DNA of 64,000 nt from Bradyrhizobium niftali (lineage in GTDB: Bacteria > Pseudomonadota > Alphaproteobacteria > Rhizobiales > Xanthobacteraceae), in assembly GCF_004571025.1 (NCBI RefSeq), contig NZ_SPQT01000001.1, forward strand, positions 248,001 to 312,000, given 5' to 3'. Each line of letters starts with the position of its first letter. Positions within the stretch are counted from its first letter, which is position 1. A program made the position numbers and the translations under genes. The notes beneath the pieces are model-generated. The model worked only from the letters and a program-made list of their open reading frames with translations, ran no database searches and was not told where the DNA came from. Below, one piece after another: positions 9,878 through 18,693 of this stretch.

Positions 9878-10732
9878 ATGACGTTGGCATTGTTGATCGC
9901 GGGGATTGTCGCCGTCCTGGCGGGCCTCCTTGGGATCCTGTTTGGCTTCACCGTCAGGGAGTTCAGCCTCGGCAGTACCCTCATAATCTCGGGCACGATC
10001 GGCGTCTGCTCCGGATTGTTACTGGCGGGCCTCCATGCGGTGCTGCTGGAACTGAAGGGCATCGCCCGCCGGCTGGCCGGATCAGCCGCAGCGTCCGAGG
10101 TGCGGGTCAGGCCCGTGCTGCCGGGTCTCGCGCTGCCCGGTGCGCCCGAGCCTGCTCCGGCGATGCGCGCCGAGCCGCCGGCCCCGCCATCATCGGCCGC
10201 GCCGCCGCCATGGCTGGGCGAAGCACCCGCGCGTCCGCGCGTCGAGCCCCCGCCCGAGCCGGAACCTGCGGCGCCGCCCGCGGCTCCGGAAACGCCGCGC
10301 CGGCGCAACCTGCTGTTCGCCTCGACCTCGCGAAAGGAGCGCGAGCGCGCGGAGGCTAAGGCCACCGAGGGCTCACCGCCGCCGCTTGCCGAGCCCGCGG
10401 CGCCTGCCGCCCCGGACACGCCGCCTGCAAGCTTCGACGACGCCTGGCCGAGGCCGGACCGTATGCGCCCGCCGGAGCCGCCGGCCGCCTCGCGCCGGCC
10501 GCCGCCGCGCTCGCCCTCGACCTTTGTCGAGGCCCCGCCGCCGCCTGCACCCGAGCCGGAGGCGCCGCCGGCGGTTGAGCAGGCGCCCGTGACCGTGCTC
10601 AAATCCGGCATCGTCGACGGCATGGCCTATTCGCTCTATTCCGACGGCTCGATCGAGGCGCAGATGCCGGAAGGCATGATGCGCTTTGCCTCGATCGACG
10701 AGTTGCGCGCGCATCTCGACCAGCGTTCCTGA
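9878..10732 (+). CDS. Proline-rich membrane protein of unknown function
   Basis: A 284-residue protein with two N-terminal membrane helices (MTLALLIAGIVAVLAGLLG and the GSTLIISGTIGVCSGLLLAG segment). A long Pro/Ala/Glu-rich, low-complexity region of about 150 residues follows, then a compact C-terminal domain with VTVLKSGIVDGMAYSLYSDG and IDELRAHLDQ. The last segment looks folded and conserved, and the disordered linker probably spans the cytoplasm or periplasm. The start at 9878 is chosen because a hydrophobic helix follows at once and GGGGGTGAG lies upstream. I do not recognise a function. It precedes the MucR-type regulator by 137 bp. Confidence 0.72.
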   Translation: MTLALLIAGIVAVLAGLLGILFGFTVREFSLGSTLIISGTIGVCSGLLLAGLHAVLLELKGIARRLAGSAAASEVRVRPVLPGLALPGAPEPAPAMRAEPPAPPSSAAPPPWLGEAPARPRVEPPPEPEPAAPPAAPETPRRRNLLFASTSRKERERAEAKATEGSPPPLAEPAAPAAPDTPPASFDDAWPRPDRMRPPEPPAASRRPPPRSPSTFVEAPPPPAPEPEAPPAVEQAPVTVLKSGIVDGMAYSLYSDGSIEAQMPEGMMRFASIDELRAHLDQRS

Positions 10733-10806
10733 GGACTTCCGCGGCCAAGTAAAGCGCCACCGTTCTTGTCATTTTGTCAGTCGTCGCATTTTGGCCGAAC
10801 GTATTG

Positions 10807-10835
10807 TTGACACGGAATACTTTGGCGTCGTCAAT
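10807..10835 (+). promoter_or_regulatory. Possible promoter of the mucR-like gene
   Basis: A consensus -35 hexamer TTGACA at 10807-10812 is followed after 17 bp by GTCAAT, a weak -10. The regulator gene starts 35 bp further on. Ros/MucR proteins often repress their own gene, so operator sites may overlap here, but none is obvious. Confidence 0.35.
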
Positions 10836-10869
10836 CTCGTGAGACGCAAGGTGGAGAAAGGTCGGGCCC

Positions 10870-11286
10870 ATGTCGGATGCCGGGGCTAAGAATTTCATTG
10901 AGCTGACGGCCAGCATCGTCTCGGCCTATCTCGGCAACAATCCGACGCCGGCCGCCGAGATCCCGAACCTGATCAGCCAGGTGCACGGCGCGCTGGTGCG
11001 GGTCTCGTCAGGCCGCGTCGAGACGGCGCCGCTCGAGCCGGCCAAGCCGGCGGTGTCGCTGAAGAAGTCGATCGCGCCGGACTATCTGGTCTGCCTGGAA
11101 GACGGCAAGCGCTTCAAGTCGCTGAAGCGCCATCTGCGCACCCAGTACAACATGACGCCGGAACAATATCGCGAGAAATGGGGCCTGCCGGCCGACTATC
11201 CCATGGTCGCGCCGAACTACGCGGTGGCGCGCTCGCAATTGGCAAAGCAGATGGGTTTGGGACAGCAGCAGCGGAAGCGGAAGTAG
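10870..11286 (+). CDS. Ros/MucR family transcriptional regulator with degenerate zinc finger
   Basis: A 138-residue member of the Ros/MucR family of alphaproteobacterial DNA-binding regulators, which control exopolysaccharide, motility and cell-cycle genes and act as H-NS-like silencers. The N-terminal half (residues 1-55) carries the oligomerisation region. The finger region runs from C75 to Y93: C75 and H88 are present, but the second cysteine is D78 and the last ligand positions are Q92/Y93. Ros itself uses Cys2His2. Similar ligand loss is known in Mesorhizobium loti homologues that fold without a structural zinc. The basic tail QQQRKRK is typical. A single gene. Confidence 0.92.
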   Translation: MSDAGAKNFIELTASIVSAYLGNNPTPAAEIPNLISQVHGALVRVSSGRVETAPLEPAKPAVSLKKSIAPDYLVCLEDGKRFKSLKRHLRTQYNMTPEQYREKWGLPADYPMVAPNYAVARSQLAKQMGLGQQQRKRK

Positions 11287-11314
11287 AGCTGCTTTAGCCT
11301 ACAGCTTACTCCAC

Positions 11315-11417
11315 CCTCATCCTGAGGAGCCCGCAAAGCGAGCGTCTCGAAGGATGGCCGCGGGCGAGAGCGGGGCCTGCATGGTTCGAGACGCGCTTCG
11401 CGCTCCTCACCATGAGG
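11315..11417. repeat. Palindromic intergenic repeat, third family
   Basis: Inverted ends CCTCATCCTGAGGAG and CTCCTCACCATGAGG enclose internal matching arms (GCGAGCGTCTCGAAGGATGG against CATGGTTCGAGACGCGC). The roughly 100-bp element fills the gap between convergent mucR-like and sufE genes and can fold into a long hairpin. Confidence 0.75.
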
Positions 11418-11421
11418 ATCT

Positions 11422-11850
11422 TCAGGTGGCTTCCGCCAGCGCCTCTTTCGCGTCGGTCTTGATGCGTTCGACCATCGAGCGCAGGCCGTTGGAGCGCTGC
11501 GGCGTCAGGTGATCGCGAAAGCCGAACTCGTCGAACACCGCGATCGCGTCGGTCGCGAGGATTTCCTGCGGCCTGCGGCCCGAATAGAGCGCGAGCACGA
11601 TCGCGACCAGGCCGCGCACGATATGAGCGTCGCTGTCGCCGCGATATCTGAGGATCGGCGCGCCGCCATCGCGCTCGACCAGCTTCTGGAGCCAGACCTG
11701 GCTGACGCAGCCATTCACCTTGTTGGCGGCGGAATGCTCAGCCTCGGGCAGCGGTTCCAGGGTGCGGCCGAGCTCGATGACGTACCGGTAGCGGTCGTCC
11801 CACTCGTCCAGAATCTCGAAATTGTCCCTGATTTCGTCGATCGTCGTCAT
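11422..11850 (-). CDS. sufE: SufE family sulfur-acceptor protein
   Basis: A 142-residue SufE protein. It accepts persulfide sulfur from the cysteine desulfurase SufS and stimulates iron-sulfur cluster assembly in the cytosol. The acceptor cysteine is C48, inside the diagnostic NKVNGCVSQVWL motif. The rest (SDAHIVRGLVAIVLALYSGR, DEFGFRDHLTPQRSNGL) matches the family over its full usual length of about 140 residues. It is not next to a suf operon here, which is common for the stand-alone sufE of rhizobia. The 3' end abuts a palindromic repeat. Confidence 0.95.
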   Translation of the reverse strand: MTTIDEIRDNFEILDEWDDRYRYVIELGRTLEPLPEAEHSAANKVNGCVSQVWLQKLVERDGGAPILRYRGDSDAHIVRGLVAIVLALYSGRRPQEILATDAIAVFDEFGFRDHLTPQRSNGLRSMVERIKTDAKEALAEAT

Positions 11851-11918
11851 GCTGGCCTACAGTTCCCGTTCAGACCAATATAGGGACGCGAAGCCGCGAA
11901 ATCGATAGGGTTTGGGGG

Positions 11919-12353
11919 CTAATTCGCCGGCCCCGGTCCGCGCCATTCCAGCGCGAGGTCGTCCTGGGTCAGGGTGTCGCGCGGCGCCTCGCTCGCAGCA
12001 GTGTCGCCTTCGCCGGCCAGCGCGATCGAGCCGGTGTGGTCGGGCGCCTTCTTGTCGCTCTTGTCGTTCTTCTCGTTGGTGATGTGCTCTTTCTTGTCGT
12101 TGATGATCTGATAGATCTTCTTCGCGCCGTCCTGGGCGCGCTGGCCGATGATGGTTGCGGCCTGTCCGCCGACCTCGCAGGCTGTGGGCTGGCGCTTGCA
12201 GAACTGGGTCATGTCGGAGACGGCCGCGGTCGCAGCCTGCACCGCGTCGGCGGCGCCGATCTGCGGCAGCTTCTCCGATTCGGGCGTCTTGTCCCGCGGC
12301 AGGAGCACCAGCACCAGCCCGAGCCAGAATGTGATGCGGAGCAGAAAGCGCAT
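11919..12353 (-). CDS. DUF5330 family protein
   Basis: A 144-residue protein with an N-terminal hydrophobic anchor or signal (MRFLLRITFWLGLVLVLLP) and a soluble region containing FCKRQPTACEVGGQAA, with two cysteines that could form a disulfide. A charged Lys/Asp/Glu-rich tail follows. This is the DUF5330 pattern seen in Rhizobiales; the function is unknown. I moved the start to the ATG at 12351-12353 because the hydrophobic segment then lies at the N-terminus; the longer frame adds 21 residues without a ribosome site. It is likely periplasmic or inner-membrane anchored. Confidence 0.8.
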   Translation of the reverse strand: MRFLLRITFWLGLVLVLLPRDKTPESEKLPQIGAADAVQAATAAVSDMTQFCKRQPTACEVGGQAATIIGQRAQDGAKKIYQIINDKKEHITNEKNDKSDKKAPDHTGSIALAGEGDTAASEAPRDTLTQDDLALEWRGPGPAN

Positions 12354-12742
12354 CTTATCGACCTGTACGTTAGATCCCGCCGCGGCGATTTCCGCAGAGC
12401 GCGTCGGACCTAGCAACTCTCGATAAATCGCAAGTGATTGCCTTGAGCTTAATTCGCGGAAAATTTACGCAAAAAACTTCGAAAATGGCGGCCTCGTAAA
12501 TTTTCCATTGATGCCGAGCCCCCGTGGCCTTGCCGTCTTCCGTATCCACCAATTCGAAACCATGCGGGCCGGGGTGAAACCCTGTGTTCACCATCCTCGC
12601 CGAAGACGTCGCCAAATCGTCTAAAAAGCTCCGCGATGACACGGTGTCCGGCACCGGGCCGTGCCGCCTTAGCACTCGTTTAAGGTCGCTCTGACACGGT
12701 GGCTCAACGACAAGGAGGCGTTCCGGCGCGTCTCTCCGACGA
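12354..12742. other. Divergent intergenic region
   Basis: This 389-bp region lies between the DUF5330 gene and the PAS sensor kinase. An open frame crosses it on the minus strand (12370-12783), but it overlaps both flanking starts and shows no family motif. The stretch near 12420-12500 is AT-rich and is the likely promoter zone. No RNA gene or repeat was recognised. Confidence 0.45.
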
Positions 12743-14651
<1,909 letters not shown>

Positions 14652-14659
<8 letters not shown>

Positions 14660-15359
14660 GAAGTCTGCAAAGGGCGAAGCTGCTCCGCGCCGCCGTGGCG
14701 CCAAGGCCGCGGCTGTCGACATCGAGACCGAGCGCAACCTCGTGATGCGCGTGCTGCTGCACAGCCCCAAGGACACGCTGGCCGGCCTCGTCGCCGTTGC
14801 CGCCATCAGCGCGATCGTTGCCAATGCGCTGTTCCTCCAGACCGGCCGGCATCCGGCGCCGATGTTCGGCACCGTGATCAATCTTCCGATGCCGTCGTCC
14901 GTTCCGCAGGCCAATCCCTTGCCGCGCGCGCGCCCCGTCGGTGCCGATACGTCGCCGCTCGAGCCGAAGGCGACCGAGTTCCGCGTCGATCCCAAGCCTG
15001 CCGAGAGAGCGGCCGAGAAGGCGCCCGAGAAGCCCGTCGAGGCCACCGCATCGACGCCGCGCTCGGGCGATCCCATGACCAACCTGGTCAAGGCCACGAC
15101 ATCGCCCTCGGCTGCCGTCGCGCGTCCGCCGGCGCCGATCCCGGCGCAGCAGAGCCCGGCGGTGCGGCGTATCGCCGGCGTGCAGCGCGCGCTGTCCGAA
15201 TATGGCTACGGCAATTTGAAGGTCACGGGCGCGATGAGCGGCGAGACCCAGTCCGCGATCCAGAAGTTTGAGCGCGAGCACAAGATGCAGGTCACCGGCC
15301 AGGTGTCCGATCGGCTGCTGCGCGAGCTCGCGGCCGCGATCGGCCATCCCGTCGAGTAA
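14652..15359 (+). CDS. Membrane-anchored peptidoglycan-binding protein
   Basis: A 235-residue protein with a basic cytosolic N-terminus, one membrane helix (about residues 43-62), a long proline/alanine-rich periplasmic linker, and a C-terminal PG_binding_1 domain from about residue 170 (RRIAGVQRALSEYGYG, GETQSAIQKFEREHKM). Such a domain binds cell-wall peptidoglycan. The start is a GTG inside the end of the kinase gene, giving an 8-bp overlap. The pairing suggests a link between the sensor kinase and envelope growth or division, which is an inference from gene order only. Confidence 0.87.
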
Positions 15360-15414
15360 TCGTCACGCTTGCGGAGGCTGGTGCTGATCCCGGCACTGGC
15401 CTATCGTCCGACTC

Positions 15415-15759
15415 ATGCGTTTGAAATCCAACATATGGGTCGCGGCCTATTTGCGCCGGTGCCAGACCGAGGGCGTGTTCGGCGCAGTGCGCCGTCGCGG
15501 CGCCGAGGAGGCGGGCGCGGTGTTCGTGAAGGTGTCGCTGCTCGACGGCAATGCGATGCTCTACGTGCCGGCGCCGCAGACCGTCTATGACGACGGCCGG
15601 CCGGTCGACCGCTTCTTCGTGCCGGTTGCGCCGCAGCCGCTGCCGGAGCCCGCCGTCGAGGAACGGCTGACCAGGGAAATCCGCTTCGATTCGGATGCCT
15701 GGATCGTCGAGACCGAAGACCGCGCGGGGCGGCACTTTCTGGAATTAGCGAAGACCTGA
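15415..15759 (+). CDS. DUF1491 family protein
   Basis: A 114-residue protein matching DUF1491: it starts MRLKSNIWVAAYLRRC, continues with GAVFVKVSLLDGNAMLY, and ends with a WIVETEDRAGRHFLEL segment. The family is small, cytosolic and restricted mainly to alphaproteobacteria; its function is unknown. It follows the peptidoglycan-binding gene by 55 bp on the same strand and may be part of that operon. A palindromic repeat lies directly downstream. Confidence 0.88.
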   Translation: MRLKSNIWVAAYLRRCQTEGVFGAVRRRGAEEAGAVFVKVSLLDGNAMLYVPAPQTVYDDGRPVDRFFVPVAPQPLPEPAVEERLTREIRFDSDAWIVETEDRAGRHFLELAKT

Positions 15760-15772
15760 CTGGTGCCTCCAC

Positions 15773-15859
15773 CGTCATTGCGAGCGTAGCGAAGCAATCC
15801 AGAATCTTTCCGAGGAGGGATTCTGGATTGCTTCGTCGCAAGAGCTCCTCGCAATGACG
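15773..15859. repeat. Palindromic intergenic repeat, copy 3
   Basis: Tips CGTCATTGCGAGCG and CTCGCAATGACG, with the same bulge in the right arm (GTCGCAAGAGCTC) as the copy at 6754-6840. Both are 87 bp and differ mainly in the loop. It lies between convergent DUF1491 and DUF2336 genes and may serve as a terminator-like hairpin. Confidence 0.85.
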
Positions 15860-15923
15860 AGCTCGGGGGGCGTCGAGCGCCCCACACTCAATGTCACTGC
15901 CTGTGGAGACGGGTGCTAGCGAA

Positions 15924-16901
15924 CTACCGGTCCGACGACCCGCCGGTGCCGGTCCGCACCGTCGGGCTCGAGCCGGGCTGCACGCCGGGCCGCGTCTGGC
16001 TTGCGCCCGCACGCGCACGCTGGCGTTCGCCATCGTGCAGCGACGACTGGTACTTTGCGCGCGTGACCGCGAGCGTGGAGCCGCGCCAGGCGGCCAGCAT
16101 CACCAGCGCGGAGCGCTCGCCGAGGCGATCGTAGAGCCGCGACAGCCGGTACACGTTGTTCACGGAGTTGCCGATCTCCGGCTTGAAGAACAGGAGAATG
16201 CGCTGGAAGTTCGGGCTCGGCATGTCGAGCGCGCGCGCGGCGACCGCGAGCGCTTCGCCGCCGGGATCGTCGACGATCTGGGCCGCGACGCGGGAGGGCA
16301 GGATCAGGCTGTCGCCGAGCTCGTAGGTGAAATTCTCGACGTCGCCCGCGATCGCCGCCATCTCCAGGATCTGGATCGCGCGCTTGGCGCGCACGGTCGG
16401 AATCTGCGGCGCGGCCTTCAGCGGCGTCTGCTCCAGATTGTGCAGGATCAGCGCGCGCTGAGATGCATCGGCGCCGAAGAACATGTCGTGGATTTCGGCA
16501 GCGTCCGTCGGCTGCATCGCCATGTTCGAGGCCATGCGCTGCTCGGCCTCGGTCGGCGCGCGGACCGGGGAGGGCTCCGGCGGGGACGCCGGGATTTCGC
16601 GCGCGAGCGGAACCCTGCGGCCTTCCTGGGCGGCGACCAGCCCGAGCTTCTGCAGGATCGGGACCGGCGTCGATGGATAGACCGCAAGCCGCGCCTTGAC
16701 GGCCGCGCGCGTCGCATCGTCGACCTGGTCGATCAATCGCGTGGCGAGTTCGACGAATTGCCGCTGTTCGTCCTCGCTGTGGACACGCGTCTGGACATAG
16801 AGGTCGGTCAGCACGCGCAGCAGCGTCGGGCGAACATCGACGCCTTCGCGACGGGAGAGGGTCATCAGCCCGTCGAATCCGGGAAACAGCGACTTGGTCA
16901 T
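15924..16901 (-). CDS. DUF2336 family protein
   Basis: A 325-residue, mostly alpha-helical cytosolic protein of the DUF2336 family, which is confined mainly to alphaproteobacteria and has no settled function; its helical repeats resemble HEAT-type repeats. Typical segments include TDLYVQTRVHSEDEQRQF and the repeated RLIDQVDDATRAAVKARLA pattern. The start is uncertain: the ATG at 16899-16901 gives MTKSLFPGFD, while an ATG at 16941-16943 would add 14 residues; neither has a strong ribosome site. Upstream lies a CtrA-like site overlapping a hairpin, suggesting possible cell-cycle control. Confidence 0.8.
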   Translation of the reverse strand: MTKSLFPGFDGLMTLSRREGVDVRPTLLRVLTDLYVQTRVHSEDEQRQFVELATRLIDQVDDATRAAVKARLAVYPSTPVPILQKLGLVAAQEGRRVPLAREIPASPPEPSPVRAPTEAEQRMASNMAMQPTDAAEIHDMFFGADASQRALILHNLEQTPLKAAPQIPTVRAKRAIQILEMAAIAGDVENFTYELGDSLILPSRVAAQIVDDPGGEALAVAARALDMPSPNFQRILLFFKPEIGNSVNNVYRLSRLYDRLGERSALVMLAAWRGSTLAVTRAKYQSSLHDGERQRARAGASQTRPGVQPGSSPTVRTGTGGSSDR

Positions 16902-16956
16902 GGAGGCGTACGCAACTCGGAAAAGAGACTCGCGGACGAGCATAGCGCAGGTTCTT

Positions 16957-16983
16957 TTAAAGCCTCGTTAAGGAAAACGAGGC
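16957..16983. promoter_or_regulatory. CtrA-like TTAA-N7-TTAA site overlapping a hairpin
   Basis: TTAA at 16957-16960 and TTAA at 16968-16971 are separated by exactly seven bases, the spacing of the CtrA consensus. The second half overlaps a perfect 8-bp inverted repeat GCCTCGTT / AACGAGGC (16962-16983) with a six-base loop. It sits 56 bp upstream of the chosen DUF2336 start. A TTAACCAT octamer occurs at 17083-17090 in the same gap. That CtrA binds here is inference. Confidence 0.4.
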
Positions 16984-17157
16984 GTGAAGCCGGCCCTGCA
17001 ATTCCAGGCATTGTCGTGCCGCAACGGGACGGCGCGGCCGGTTCCGTGCGGTTACGGTCCAAAGGCCATCTTTACACCCCGTTAACCATGAGCTGATCTT
17101 AATGATCCGCATGTTGCTGGGGCGCGTTTGGTCGCGCGGCAATTGAAGAGAGCTGAC

Positions 17158-17346
17158 ATGGGGACCATCATCGAATTTCCGGCCGGTCGCCGGGTAGGCT
17201 CGTCGGGGGACGTCACACCGCGCGCGGACATGGGGACGATTCTGATCCTTCCCGTGATCCGCATCGAGCGCGAGGCGGACGAAACCAGCGGCGATCGTGG
17301 GCCGGAAGCGGGCACAGCGCCGGGGCGCCGTCGTCGTCGCCGCTAG
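17158..17346 (+). CDS. Small hypothetical protein
   Basis: A 62-residue open frame starting at an ATG preceded by GAAGAGAG, which is a fair ribosome site. It begins MGTIIEFPAGRRVG and repeats a similar MGTILILP motif at about residue 25; the DNA around the two copies (GACATGGGGAC) is also repeated. The tail is basic (GRRRRRR). No domain is recognised and no membrane segment is present. It lies 14 bp upstream of the lipoprotein gene and may share its transcript. It could also be a chance frame. Confidence 0.5.
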   Translation: MGTIIEFPAGRRVGSSGDVTPRADMGTILILPVIRIEREADETSGDRGPEAGTAPGRRRRRR

Positions 17347-17360
17347 ATCCGGCTCTTGCA

Positions 17361-18122
17361 ATGCCGGACACCATCCGCCAGATCCGGCCCTTCGTATCGG
17401 CCGTCCTGCTCACGCTGCTCGGTGCGGCGCTCGGCGCCTGTAGTGGCGGCGATTTCGGCCGCACCCGCGAGAGCATGCGCAGCGACGACATGCATCGCTG
17501 GCTCGGCGCCGAGGTCACCGCGAGCGTCGGGTTGAGGCCGTCGCAATTCCAGCTCACCGACGAGGAGCGCCAGCTTCGCGACCTCGCCTATCCCCTGATC
17601 GAGCCGCCGCTGTCGCGCCCCGCATGGAAGAGTGTGTTCGGCGACTACAAGGCCTTGCCGTCACCGTGGCGGCAGAAGGTCGTGTTCGACCGCACCATGT
17701 ACGGGCGCACGCTGATCGACGAGCCGCACCGCTCGCATTCCTCGCGCTATGCGCAGCTGATCGAGGACGTGCGCAACGACACCACCCGCTTCGAGCCGTT
17801 CTTCGCCTCCGCGATCCGCGTCATCGATCTCGACAAGAAGCGCAATGCCAGCATGGCGCGCGTCTCCGCCCTCTCGCCGAAGGAGAGGGAGGATGCGGTC
17901 GAGCGCATGCAGGAGAACTCGCTGATCATCCAGTGGGTGCAGCAGTGCCTGGAGCAGCGCGTCTCCTCCTATCGCTGGGCGCTGGAGCGCCTGGTGATCC
18001 AGGCGCCCGACGGCATGGCCGCCGACGCCGACCGCCTGATCGGCGAGCTCGCAGCCCAGACTGCCAACCCGCCGGTCCAAGCGCAGCCGCCCTACGGCCG
18101 CGCGGTCATCTCGAAGGGCTGA
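17361..18122 (+). CDS. Putative lipoprotein of unknown function
   Basis: A 253-residue protein with a lipoprotein signal peptide: a hydrophobic stretch (SAVLLTLLGAALGACSG) with a lipobox LGAC placing the lipidated cysteine at about residue 27. The mature part is hydrophilic and rich in helices, with segments such as DEERQLRDLAYPLIEPPLSR and QENSLIIQWVQQCLEQR. I do not recognise a family; it looks like a conserved rhizobial periplasmic lipoprotein. Its 3' end overlaps by 17 bp the end of a truncated hydrolase frame on the other strand, an unusual convergent overlap. Confidence 0.82.
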   Translation: MPDTIRQIRPFVSAVLLTLLGAALGACSGGDFGRTRESMRSDDMHRWLGAEVTASVGLRPSQFQLTDEERQLRDLAYPLIEPPLSRPAWKSVFGDYKALPSPWRQKVVFDRTMYGRTLIDEPHRSHSSRYAQLIEDVRNDTTRFEPFFASAIRVIDLDKKRNASMARVSALSPKEREDAVERMQENSLIIQWVQQCLEQRVSSYRWALERLVIQAPDGMAADADRLIGELAAQTANPPVQAQPPYGRAVISKG

Positions 18123-18597
18123 CCCGCGGCAATTGCTTCGGCATCGCACGTTCGAGGAACGCGAACAGCCTGCGCTCGGAGTCCTGACGTCCCGTGCCCC
18201 AACTGTCGAGGAGCAGGACGACGTAGCCATGCGCGACGGCTCTGCGCGCCCAGGCCGCGATGGCAGAATTCAGTCCCGCGCACTGGTGCAGGAGCGCGAT
18301 GGCAGGGAACGGGCCGGCGCCGTCCGGCTTGAGCAGCACCATGCGCGGTGCGACAAATTGGTCGATGCTCTCGGCTGCAACGGGAAGAACAAGGTCGGAC
18401 GCAATTGTTGCTCCGCGGTAGATCGCCCCGGCATCCCAGACCACAGGGGGCCATTGCAGCCCATCCTGCGCGGCGGCCCCGCCAGTACTCCAGGCTGCGA
18501 CCGACGCTGCAACCAGCGCGACGAGCGCGCCAAGGCGCCACCCGCTGCAGGGGGGCGGGAACTCGTGCCTGGCGCAGCCGCCAGCCCCGTTGAGCAT
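18106..18597 (-). pseudogene. Truncated dienelactone hydrolase-like gene
   Basis: A frame of 163 residues (186 from the longer start at 18666) with a hydrophobic export segment and then a recognisable alpha/beta-hydrolase N-terminal core: VLLKPDGAGPFPAIALLHQC and AVAHGYVVLLLDSWG. Exported dienelactone-hydrolase family proteins usually run to about 280-300 residues, with a nucleophile motif and later Asp and His. Here the frame diverges after DSWG and stops, so the nucleophile region is absent. It is probably a remnant. It overlaps the convergent lipoprotein gene at its 3' end. A short functional protein cannot be excluded. Confidence 0.55.
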
Positions 18598-18693
18598 ATC
18601 CGCGTACCGATCTGATTGGCGCTTGTTCTTCGACGCTATATCGATAGGATCATCTGGTTGCACCAAGTCATTTTTGCGCGAAGGAATTTTGGG

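Noticed and set aside
15891..17096. A 401-codon plus-strand frame
   Set aside because: It is antisense to the DUF2336 gene and starts inside a repeat. Composition is that of a shadow frame.
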